Assembly (NCBI RefSeq): GCF_003115775.1
Contig: NZ_QEES01000002.1
Coordinates: 992,001-1,056,000 of the forward strand
Length of the DNA stretch: 64,000 nucleotides
Direction of reading: 5' to 3'
DNA from: Cellulomonas sp. WB94
Lineage (GTDB): Bacteria; Actinomycetota; Actinomycetes; Actinomycetales; Cellulomonadaceae
Each line of letters opens with the position of its first letter. Positions within the stretch are counted from its first letter, which is position 1. Positions 18,182-25,256 of this stretch are shown in pieces. The notes beneath the pieces were generated by a model that was not told the origin of the DNA, made no database searches, and saw only the letters and a list, made by a program, of their open reading frames with translations. The translations under genes and the position numbers were made by a program.

Positions 18182-18217
18182 TCGACTCCCCGCAGACGTT
18201 CGACTCCCCGCAGACGC
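18182..18217. repeat. Tandem 18-bp direct repeat
   Basis: TCGACTCCCCGCAGACGT at 18182-18199 is repeated at 18200-18217 with one change in the last base. It lies immediately after the Crp/Fnr stop codon in the convergent intergenic space. Confidence 0.8.
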
Positions 18218-18222
18218 CAGCA

Positions 18223-18241
18223 ACGCGGTCTCCCACCGCGT
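18223..18241. terminator. Small hairpin between convergent genes
   Basis: ACGCGGT and ACCGCGT form a 7-bp stem around CTCCC, between the Crp/Fnr gene and the oppositely oriented 74-aa gene. A plausible bidirectional terminator, although no T-run is seen. Confidence 0.4.
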
Positions 18242-18250
18242 GCGTTGACC

Positions 18251-18475
18251 TCAGGACGTGAATCCGCACTCGCACAGCACGTTGAACTCCACCACCCGAT
18301 CACCCTCGTCGGGCCTGGCCCACGCCTCCGCCTGTGCTCGCGTGGCGAACGTGCGCGGCGCGAGCCGCCCGTCTGCCATCAGGACGCCCACCGCGACGGC
18401 CTCGCGCGGGTCGTCGACGTCCACGGGGCCGGTCGGGTCAGGGGCCCGTCCGTCCCGCACAGCCTCGGTGCTCAT
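18251..18475 (-). CDS. Small protein (74 aa) in the DUF6448/peptidase cluster
   Basis: A soluble acidic protein starting MSTEAVRDGRAPDPTGPVDV and ending VEFNVLCECGFTS. The Cys-x-Cys near the C-terminus is the only notable motif and could bind metal. Its ATG overlaps the stop of the upstream peptidase gene (ATGA), which fixes the start and shows coupling. No family was recognised. The context suggests an accessory role for the DUF6448-type protein; this is inference. Confidence 0.7.
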   Translation of the reverse strand: MSTEAVRDGRAPDPTGPVDVDDPREAVAVGVLMADGRLAPRTFATRAQAEAWARPDEGDRVVEFNVLCECGFTS

Positions 18476-18993
18476 GGTGCCGCCCTTCCGTTCGATGGTC
18501 TGGCCGGGATCGCGACTTCTACCGTGCGCCGCCCCGTCGGACGTGTCAAAGGGCCAGGAGCTCGTCGCCCAGGAGCGAGCCCCCAGACGCGCCTGCGCCC
18601 CCACAGCTTGCGCAGCACCACCGCGTCGACACTCTCGACCCCGACGAAAGGCTCGTCCCAGATGCGGGAGTCGTCCGAGACGTCCACGTTGTCGCCGGCC
18701 ATGAAGTAGCTCGACGCAGGGACGTGCCGGGTCTGGGTGAAGGCGCCCCGCACCCGGGAGCGTCCATCGACGGACTCCCCGTTGACGAACAGCCGTCCGG
18801 CCTCGAGCTCGACGAGGTCCCCCGGCAGGCCGACGACGCGCTTGACCATCCGCAGCCCGCCGCGGTGGAACACCACGACGTCACCCCGGCGCGCCCGCAC
18901 CCCCGCCCGGCCGACCCGCCGCGTGAGCAGCAGGTCGGACGCGCGGTAGGTAGGGGCCATCGATTCGCCGGCCACCCTGACGAGGCGGGTCAT
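18472..18993 (-). CDS. S26-family peptidase similar to NiSOD maturation protease (SodX)
   Basis: A 173-aa signal-peptidase-like protein. The catalytic serine is Ser11 in AGESMAPTY and the general-base lysine is Lys51 in RMVKRVVGLPGD; box E-like GDNVDVSDDSR follows. Unlike ordinary signal peptidase I there is no N-terminal membrane anchor, as in the SodX proteases that trim the leader of nickel superoxide dismutase. The C-terminal 40 residues are basic and of unclear role. It starts 10 bases after the DUF6448-type gene and overlaps the 74-aa gene. Cleavage of the neighbouring protein before its His-Cys hook is the natural hypothesis. Confidence 0.85.
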   Translation of the reverse strand: MTRLVRVAGESMAPTYRASDLLLTRRVGRAGVRARRGDVVVFHRGGLRMVKRVVGLPGDLVELEAGRLFVNGESVDGRSRVRGAFTQTRHVPASSYFMAGDNVDVSDDSRIWDEPFVGVESVDAVVLRKLWGRRRVWGLAPGRRAPGPLTRPTGRRTVEVAIPARPSNGRAAP

Positions 18994-19003
18994 GACCGTT
19001 GAC

Positions 19004-19603
19004 CTAGTGCGCGTGGCTGAGCTCGTGCCCGTGCTCGTGACCGTGCTCGTGGTGCTCGTGCTCCTCACCCTCGGCGTACGTGAAGAAGCTCACGTACGCG
19101 GCGAGGTAGCGCCGGCCGGCCGCGACGTCGTCGACATCGAAGTCCATGACGGCCAGCGCGGCCTGGAAGCGCTCGTGGAGCTCGGCACGGCGCTCCGCGG
19201 GAACCATCGGCAGCAGCGCAGCGTCCGAGCCGCGGGCGATGGCCTCGTCGGCGGCCTCGACGACCGGGTCGACCCGGGTACCGACGGGCTGGATGCCGGT
19301 GAAACCGACGCCCTCGCCCATCCGGTGGATCCGGACCAACGTCTCGAGGAAGAGTCGGTCGGCCAGCTCGGCGGCATCGGCTCCACGGCTGCGCACCTTC
19401 AGCGCCTTCTCGAAGACGTCGCGCAGCTCGGCCTCGCCGTCGGCGGGGATCCACTTCAGCGCATGGTTGATGTTGCCCGTCTCCAGCGCCCTCCGTCCGT
19501 CCTTGACGGCCGGGCCCTCGGCGGTGTCGCAGTGGGCGTGCACCGTGGACGGCTTCAGCGCGCCGAGGAGACCGGCGAGACCGGTGATGAGGGTGGTGAA
19601 CAT
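19004..19603 (-). CDS. DUF6448-type protein with NiSOD-like His-Cys hook and His-rich tail
   Basis: A 199-aa protein. A 23-residue hydrophobic leader without a basic start ends in VHA, followed by H24-C25-D26 in HCDTAEGPAVKDG. Nickel superoxide dismutase begins its mature chain HCDLPCG; here the second hook cysteine is replaced by Glu and the tyrosine is lost, so it is not a normal NiSOD. ALETGNINHALKWIP and the helical remainder fit the DUF6448 family as I recall it. The last 18 residues, HEHHEHGHEHGHELSHAH, hold nine histidines, typical of a nickel or zinc store. AAGGAG precedes the ATG. The gene is followed by a SodX-like peptidase. Function unknown; metal dependence is inferred. Confidence 0.75.
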   Translation of the reverse strand: MFTTLITGLAGLLGALKPSTVHAHCDTAEGPAVKDGRRALETGNINHALKWIPADGEAELRDVFEKALKVRSRGADAAELADRLFLETLVRIHRMGEGVGFTGIQPVGTRVDPVVEAADEAIARGSDAALLPMVPAERRAELHERFQAALAVMDFDVDDVAAGRRYLAAYVSFFTYAEGEEHEHHEHGHEHGHELSHAH

Positions 19604-19659
19604 GGGGGCTCTCCTTCGCTTGAGTTGTCCCCACGCTAGGAAGATCGCCGCCGCGCCGC

Positions 19660-19675
19660 CTTGACGACGGTCAAG
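19660..19675. promoter_or_regulatory. Dyad upstream of the DUF6448-type cluster
   Basis: CTTGAC-GACG-GTCAAG is a perfect 6-bp dyad with a 4-base centre, 57 bases before the ATG at 19603. A TAGCGT sequence nearer the gene could be the -10. No regulator gene adjoins it, so the ligand is unknown. Confidence 0.4.
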
Positions 19676-19712
19676 TCCCGTCCGGGTGGTCTCGGTGGAC
19701 CGCGTGCGCCTG

Positions 19713-20786
19713 CTAACGCCCGGCGTCTGCCACGAACCGGGCGGCCGCGCCCGCTCGCGCTCCCCGGCCGGTGAGACCGAGCTTGGCGTACACGTTGGAC
19801 AGGTGCCGCTCGACGGTGCGCACGCTGAGGACGAGCGCGTCGGCGATCTCGTCATTCCCCTGGCCCCGTGCGACCAGCCCGAGGACCTCGCGCTCACGCG
19901 AGGTCAGACCCGCAAGACTGCGGGCCGCCGACGAGGCAGCGCCCTCCGGACCGCCCAGGAAGGCAGCGATCTCGTCGGTGAACGCCGTCCAGGCCGGCTC
20001 GTCCGCCAGCAGGATGTGGTTGTCGCTCTCGAGCGGGACGAACGAGGCCCCGGGGATGAGCGAGGCGAGGCGCCGGCCCTCCTCGAACGGCACCAGCCCG
20101 TCCCCCCGGGCGTGCAGGACGAGCGTCGGGACGTCGAGACCGGCCGCGAGGTCGCTGACGTCCAGCTCGGACCGGATCGCGCGCGCCCGCGCCGCCTGTT
20201 CCGGGGAGGAGGACACCTGCTGGAGCTCGTCGAACCACGCCATCTGCTCCTCGGAGCCGCCCGGCACGAAGAGCGTGGTGAACATCCGCCGGTACGCGGG
20301 GTTCCGACCACCCCAGCCCGCTCTCGTCAGGGCGACGAGCGCGGCTGCCTCCTCGCGCGCCTGCGGGCTCGGGTCGCGCCGCAGCCGCCCACGCCCGTAG
20401 GTCCCGTAGAGGACCACACGGCTCACCCGCTCGGGGTGGCGGGCCGCATACGCGATCGCCGTCGGACCGCCCTGCGACATCCCCAGGAGAGCGAAACGGT
20501 CGACGCCAGCTGCGTCGACAACCGCCTCGAGGTCACCCACCCAGCGCGCGAGGGAGAGCTCCGGGTCGCTCCGGTCCGAGAGCCCGCAGCCGCGCTCGTC
20601 GTAGCGCACCACGGTGCTGCGACCGCTCAGGAACTCCAGCCAGTGGCGCCACACCGGCGAGGTCCAGTCCCGCTCGAGATGGGTGAGCCAGTGGCCCGCC
20701 TTGACCACGGGGGCACCACGGCCGCCGACGGCGTACGCCAGCCCGGTGCCGTCCGCCGCCGTGCAGAACCGCAGCTCCTGCCGCAT
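19713..20786 (-). CDS. Alpha/beta hydrolase fused to a LuxR-type HTH
   Basis: A 357-aa two-domain protein. Residues 1 to about 270 form an alpha/beta hydrolase with a complete triad: nucleophile Ser in LLGMSQGG, acid in HARGDGLVP and His in SDNHIL. The last 65 residues are a LuxR-type HTH (LTSREREVLGLVARGQGNDE, then RTVERHLSNVYAKL). Such fusions are known in actinobacteria, where the hydrolase probably serves as ligand sensor. The start MRQELRFCTAADG at 20786 is chosen because an upstream extension would run through the intergenic region. It is divergent from the tautomerase gene. Confidence 0.88.
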   Translation of the reverse strand: MRQELRFCTAADGTGLAYAVGGRGAPVVKAGHWLTHLERDWTSPVWRHWLEFLSGRSTVVRYDERGCGLSDRSDPELSLARWVGDLEAVVDAAGVDRFALLGMSQGGPTAIAYAARHPERVSRVVLYGTYGRGRLRRDPSPQAREEAAALVALTRAGWGGRNPAYRRMFTTLFVPGGSEEQMAWFDELQQVSSSPEQAARARAIRSELDVSDLAAGLDVPTLVLHARGDGLVPFEEGRRLASLIPGASFVPLESDNHILLADEPAWTAFTDEIAAFLGGPEGAASSAARSLAGLTSREREVLGLVARGQGNDEIADALVLSVRTVERHLSNVYAKLGLTGRGARAGAAARFVADAGR

Positions 20787-20910
20787 GCCTCTGGACTGTA
20801 CAAGCGCGGTCGGCGGGCAGCACCTGCGTGCCGGCCGACACGGTCGGCAGCGGAGAGCCCAGGAGATGGGTGCCGGCTCGGACGCGGCGCCCGGCCCCGA
20901 GCCCCTAGCG

Positions 20911-20944
20911 TCGTGCTGGTCGGCCGGCCGGCCGACCAGCACGA
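20911..20944. promoter_or_regulatory. Perfect 34-bp palindrome in the tautomerase leader
   Basis: Bases 20911-20927 are exactly complementary to 20928-20944, with no spacer. Half-site: TCGTGCTGGTCGGCCGG. The ribosome-binding AAAGGA starts at its right edge and the ATG lies 12 bases beyond it. It could act as a DNA operator or as an RNA stem masking the ribosome-binding site. Confidence 0.85.
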
Positions 20945-20956
20945 AAGGACAACGCG

Positions 20957-21187
20957 ATGCCACTCATCAACGTGAAGATCATCGAGGGCGTGTTCGACGC
21001 GGACCAGAAGCGTCAGATCGTCGAGCGGCTGACCGACGCGATGGTCGGGATCGAGGGCGAGAACATGCGGCCCGTCACCTGGTGCGTCGTCGAGGAGGTG
21101 CGCAGCGGCGACTGGGGCATCGGCGGGAAGCCCCTGACGACGCAGGACGTCAGAGAGCTCGCCGCCGGCGTGCCCGCCACGGTCTGA
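20957..21187 (+). CDS. 4-oxalocrotonate tautomerase-family protein
   Basis: A 76-aa protein of the tautomerase superfamily: it starts M-PLINVKIIEGVF, so removal of Met exposes the catalytic Pro1, and DQKRQIVERLTDAMV is the conserved first helix. Length is near that of the short family. It stands behind the 34-bp palindrome and is convergent with the dehydrogenase gene. No pathway partner is adjacent, so the substrate is unknown. Confidence 0.88.
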   Translation: MPLINVKIIEGVFDADQKRQIVERLTDAMVGIEGENMRPVTWCVVEEVRSGDWGIGGKPLTTQDVRELAAGVPATV

Positions 21188-21211
21188 GCGACCGCCGCGA
21201 GGTCGAGGTGG

Positions 21212-22240
21212 CTACCCCGCAGGGAACGTCACCACGACCTTGTCGGCCGCCCCCGGCGTCATCGCGAGCGTCAGGGCGTCCTGGACGCTGTCGAACGGGA
21301 TGCGGTCGCTGATGATCTGGGCGTACTTCTCCCAGGCCGCGACGATGTCGGCGGTGACCTCGAAGATCTCGGTCGGGTACCCCATCGCCATGTGGATGGA
21401 GAGCTCGGTCGACAGGATCGCGCCGAAGTCGACCTCGACGGGCTTCTTGTGGACGGCAGGGATGCTCAGCCGGGCACCCTTCTTCGCGATCTTCAGCACG
21501 GTCTGGATGACGGCGGGCACGCCCGCGGCGTCGATGAACAGGTCGGTGCCCCGCCGGAGGTCGCCCGCGCGGAGCGGGACCCCGCCGTGCAGCTCGATGA
21601 GGCGCGCCGCGACGTCCTCGGTCGACGAGTCGATGACGGCGTCCGCGCCGATGCTCAGAGCCTTCGCGAGCCGCGCCGGGAGCACGTCGATGACGACGAC
21701 GCTCGCCAGGCCGCGGAGCTTGAGGTCGATGAGGGCGCCGAGGCCGATGGGTCCGGCGCCGAAGACCACGGCCCGCTCACCGGCGACCGGCGCTGCCCGG
21801 TTGACGGCGTGCCGGGCCACGGCCATGGGCTCGTTGAGCGCCGCGACCTCGAACGGGATCTCGTCGGGCACGATCGCGAGGCTGACCCCGACCGTGGCGT
21901 CCTGGATCAGCAGGAAGTCCGCGAGCCCACCCGTGGAGCCGCCGTTGCCGATGATCCCGGTCGGTGCCGCCATGGGGTTGATGACGACGTGGTCGCCCAC
22001 CGCGATGCCGACGACGTCGTCGCCGACCTCGACGACCTCACCGGCGATCTCGTGGCCGAGCGGCGTGGCGCCCTGGCGCGGCGGGATCCCACCGATGTGG
22101 ATGTAGAACACGTCCGACCCGCAGATGCCGCAGGCCCGCACGCGGACGAGGACGTCCTTCGGTCCGGCCGAGGGACGATCGACCTCCTGGACCTCCGTCG
22201 TGCCCGGTCCGGTCACCACCACCGTGCTCATCCGCGCCAT
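21212..22240 (-). CDS. Medium-chain alcohol dehydrogenase, lacking the structural-zinc lobe
   Basis: A 342-aa zinc-dependent dehydrogenase: catalytic zinc region CGICGSDVFY and GHEIAGEVVEVGDDV, and Rossmann motif GAGPIGLGALIDLK. The four-cysteine structural-zinc loop is replaced by a Gly-rich segment (APTGIIGNGGSTGG), so only the catalytic zinc is expected. GGAAGGGAAG lies before the ATG at 22240. It is monocistronic and convergent with the tautomerase. Related enzymes oxidise polyols or secondary alcohols; the substrate cannot be read from the sequence. Confidence 0.88.
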   Translation of the reverse strand: MARMSTVVVTGPGTTEVQEVDRPSAGPKDVLVRVRACGICGSDVFYIHIGGIPPRQGATPLGHEIAGEVVEVGDDVVGIAVGDHVVINPMAAPTGIIGNGGSTGGLADFLLIQDATVGVSLAIVPDEIPFEVAALNEPMAVARHAVNRAAPVAGERAVVFGAGPIGLGALIDLKLRGLASVVVIDVLPARLAKALSIGADAVIDSSTEDVAARLIELHGGVPLRAGDLRRGTDLFIDAAGVPAVIQTVLKIAKKGARLSIPAVHKKPVEVDFGAILSTELSIHMAMGYPTEIFEVTADIVAAWEKYAQIISDRIPFDSVQDALTLAMTPGAADKVVVTFPAG

Positions 22241-22293
22241 CGTGGACTTCCCTTCCAGCTGCGCCGTTGCAGATCTCCAGGCAACCGTAGGGC

Positions 22294-22806
22294 TCAGCCC
22301 TGCGCGCGGTAGTCGTCCGCACGGGTGACGTACCGCGACGCGTTGCCATGCAGCGCCTCGACCTCGGCGTCGGTGAGCTGACGGCGCACCTTGCCTGGCA
22401 CGCCGGCCACGAGCGAGCGCGGCGGGATCACGGTCCCCTCGAGGACGACCGCCCCGGCAGCCACCAGCGAGTCGTGCCCGACGACGGCCCGCGTCAGCAC
22501 CGTCGCGTTCATGCCGATGAGGCAGCCGTCCTCGATGGTGCAACCGTGCACCACCGCTCCGTGCCCGACGCTCACGCCGCTGCCGACGACCGCCGGCGAC
22601 CCGAGCTCGGTGTGCACGACGACGTTGTCCTGGAGGTTGGACCCGGGTCCGATCTCGATCTCGTCGATGTCGCCGCGCAGCACCGCACCGAACCACACGC
22701 TCGCCTCGGCGTGCACGCGCACCTTGCCGATCAGGGCGGCGCTCTCGGCGATCCACGCGGTCTCGTGCACCTCGGGCGTCCGTCCGGCGAACCGCAGCAA
22801 GATCAT
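22294..22806 (-). CDS. Gamma-carbonic-anhydrase-like hexapeptide-repeat protein
   Basis: A 170-aa left-handed beta-helix protein: VWFGAVLRGDIDEIEIG, then NLQDNVVVHTE and VGHGAVVHGCTI, which place three histidines as in gamma-class carbonic anhydrases. The C-terminal helix QLTDAEVEALHGNASRYV is usual for this family. Many members (YrdA/PaaY-like) lack measurable anhydrase activity, so hydration of CO2 is only possible. It lies on the same strand as the dehydrogenase and 53 bases upstream of it. Confidence 0.88.
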   Translation of the reverse strand: MILLRFAGRTPEVHETAWIAESAALIGKVRVHAEASVWFGAVLRGDIDEIEIGPGSNLQDNVVVHTELGSPAVVGSGVSVGHGAVVHGCTIEDGCLIGMNATVLTRAVVGHDSLVAAGAVVLEGTVIPPRSLVAGVPGKVRRQLTDAEVEALHGNASRYVTRADDYRAQG

Positions 22807-22926
22807 GCGGACCAGGCTAGTTCGCCGGGCGTCGCCCCCACGCATCGGCCCAAGGGTCCTATGCCCTGCAGTCCGTCGTCGCCGTAGGCTCCTCGTCAGA
22901 GCCAAGCGCCGACCAAGGGATCAGAC

Positions 22927-25167
22927 ATGGGCAGCACGGCGCCCGTCGACAAGACGGTGAGCCCGAGGCCCGCAATTGCGGTCCTCACCTCCGGCGGAGA
23001 CGCCCAGGGCATGAACGCGGTGGTCCGGGCAGTGGTCCGGACGGCCATCGGTGCCGGGGCGGACGTGTACGCGGTCTACGAGGGCCTGCAGGGCCTCGTC
23101 GACGGCGGCGACCGGATCAAGAAGTTCGACTGGGGGTCGGTGGGCTCGATCCTGCACCGCGGCGGCACCGTGATCGGGACCGCCCGGTCGGCCGACTTCC
23201 GGCAGCGTGCAGGGCGGCTCAAGGCCGCCCGCAACCTCGTGCAGCACGGCATCGACCGGATCGTCGTGATCGGCGGGGACGGCTCGCTGTCCGGTACCGA
23301 CCTGTTCCGCGGCGAGTGGACCGGGCTGCTCGCGGAGCTCGCCACCGCGGGTGAGATCACCGCCGAGCAGGCCGGGCGGCACGGCACCCTCATGGTGGCC
23401 GGCGTCGTCGGCTCGATCGACAACGACATGGTCGGCACCGACATGACGGTCGGCGCCGACACGGCGCTGCACCGGATCATCGAGGCGATCGACGCTCTCT
23501 CGAGCACCGCGGCGAGCCACCAGCGGTCGTTCGTCGTGGAGGTCATGGGCCGCCACTGCGGCTACCTCGCCCTGATGAGCGCCATCGCCGGCGGCGCCGA
23601 CTACGTGCTCATCCCGGAGAACCCGCCGCCGGACGGCTGGGAGGACGAGATGTGCGCCCGGCTCCGGGCGGGGCGCGCTGCCGGACGTCGCGACAGCATC
23701 GTCGTCGTGGCCGAGGGTGCCCGGTCCCGGTCCGGAGAGCCCATCACGAGCCAGGGCGTCCGCGACCTGCTCGAGGAGCGGCTCGGGGAGGACACGCGCG
23801 TCACGATCCTCGGCCACGTGCAGCGAGGCGGCACCCCCAGCGCGTACGACCGGTGGATGCCGACGCTCGTCGGCCACGCGGCGGCGATGGAGGTCCTGGG
23901 CGCCGGACCTGACGACGAGCCGCAGCTCATCGGGGTGAGCAACAACCGGGTGCACCGGACCCCGCTCATGGAAGCCGTCCAGCGCACCCGGGAGATCCCC
24001 GGGCTGATCGACGCCGGCGACTACGAAGGCGCGATGGCCGCCCGCGGCTCGTCCTTCAGCGAGATGGTGCAGGTCTTCCAGCGCATCGCCCAGGTGGCGC
24101 CGACGGACCTGCCGGCCGGCTCCCGGATCGCCATCCTGCACGCGGGCGGGCTCGCGCCCGGCATGAACACCGCTGTGCGGGCCGCCGTGCGCCTCGGCCT
24201 GTCCCGCGGGCACACGATGCTGGGCGTCCGGGGCAGCTTCCAGGGCCTCATCGACGGCGACGTGAGCGAGCTGACCTGGGGGGACGTCGACGGCTGGGTG
24301 GGCATCGGCGGTGCGGAGCTCGGCACGAGCCGGGCAGCGCCCGGCGTGGAGCAGTACTACGCCGTGAGCCGGGCACTCGAGAACCACGACATCCAGGCGG
24401 TCCTGGTGATCGGCGGGCACCGCGCCTACGAGACGATCCACCGGATGCTCCAGGAGCGGGACCGCTACCCCGGGTTCCAGGTGCCTGTCATCTGCCTGCC
24501 GACGACGATCGACAACAACCTGCCGGGCTGGGACATGGCCATCGGCGCCGACACGGCGCTGTGCTCCATCGTCAGCTCCGTGGACCGGCTGAAGCAGTCG
24601 GCGATGGCGTCGCGCCGGTGCTTCGTCGTCGAGGTCATGGGCCGGTACTGCGGCTACCTCGCGTTCATGGGCGCCCTGTCCGTCGGTGCCGAGCGCGTCT
24701 ACCTGCACGAGCAGGGCGTGCACCTGGCCGACCTCACCGAGGACGTCGCGAAGATGGTGGCGGGCTTCGCGGCCGGCCGGAGCTTCCACCTCGCGATCCG
24801 CAACGAGGCCGCGAGCGTCGGGTACACGACGGAGTTCCTCTGCCAGCTGTTCACGGAGGAGTCGGACGGGCACTTCGACGTGCGCCCGATGGTCCTGGGC
24901 CACCTGCAGCAGGGTGGGAACCCCACGCCCTACGACCGCGTCCACGCGACCCGGCTCGCCGCGTACTGCGTGGACTGGCTCTCGGGTCAGATCGACGCGG
25001 GCAAGCGCGAGTGGGGCTTCGTCGGGCTGGACGACGGGGCCCTGGCCACCGTGCCGATGAAGGCCATGACCGACCTCGTCGACGCGAAGTTCCGCCGGCC
25101 GGTCGACCAGTGGTGGCTCGAGCTGCAGCCGATCATGGAGGCCCTCGCGACGGAGCCGCCCGAGTAG
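22927..25167 (+). CDS. pfkA: Tandem-domain ATP-dependent 6-phosphofructokinase
   Basis: A 746-aa protein made of two PFK units, the eukaryote-like arrangement. The N-half has the full ATP-type site: GGDGS at 116-120 and GSIDND at 162-167 with catalytic Asp165. In the C-half the ATP loop is GGHRA at 496-500, so nucleotide binding is lost, although TTIDNN with Asp529 and EVMGRYCGYLAF remain. This fits a catalytic half plus a degenerate, probably allosteric half. It phosphorylates fructose 6-phosphate in glycolysis. It is monocistronic and ends before a strong hairpin. Confidence 0.93.
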   Translation: MGSTAPVDKTVSPRPAIAVLTSGGDAQGMNAVVRAVVRTAIGAGADVYAVYEGLQGLVDGGDRIKKFDWGSVGSILHRGGTVIGTARSADFRQRAGRLKAARNLVQHGIDRIVVIGGDGSLSGTDLFRGEWTGLLAELATAGEITAEQAGRHGTLMVAGVVGSIDNDMVGTDMTVGADTALHRIIEAIDALSSTAASHQRSFVVEVMGRHCGYLALMSAIAGGADYVLIPENPPPDGWEDEMCARLRAGRAAGRRDSIVVVAEGARSRSGEPITSQGVRDLLEERLGEDTRVTILGHVQRGGTPSAYDRWMPTLVGHAAAMEVLGAGPDDEPQLIGVSNNRVHRTPLMEAVQRTREIPGLIDAGDYEGAMAARGSSFSEMVQVFQRIAQVAPTDLPAGSRIAILHAGGLAPGMNTAVRAAVRLGLSRGHTMLGVRGSFQGLIDGDVSELTWGDVDGWVGIGGAELGTSRAAPGVEQYYAVSRALENHDIQAVLVIGGHRAYETIHRMLQERDRYPGFQVPVICLPTTIDNNLPGWDMAIGADTALCSIVSSVDRLKQSAMASRRCFVVEVMGRYCGYLAFMGALSVGAERVYLHEQGVHLADLTEDVAKMVAGFAAGRSFHLAIRNEAASVGYTTEFLCQLFTEESDGHFDVRPMVLGHLQQGGNPTPYDRVHATRLAAYCVDWLSGQIDAGKREWGFVGLDDGALATVPMKAMTDLVDAKFRRPVDQWWLELQPIMEALATEPPE

Positions 25168-25183
25168 CCACGGCCTGCACGAC

Positions 25184-25219
25184 GAGCGGGGCGACGCCTG
25201 GTCAGGCGTCGCCCCGCTC
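25184..25219. terminator. Strong bidirectional terminator
   Basis: A perfect 16-bp stem (25184-25199 with 25204-25219) closes the tetraloop GGTC between the converging pfkA and MFS genes, 16 bases after the pfkA stop. Confidence 0.8.
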
Positions 25220-25256
25220 TCGTCCACCCCGGCCTGCTCGTGGCGGGCCGGGGACC

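Noticed and set aside
19004-19603. Ordinary nickel superoxide dismutase (sodN)
   Set aside because: The hook is HCDTAEG, lacking the second Cys, Pro and Tyr of HCDLPCGVY; the remainder fits DUF6448 better.
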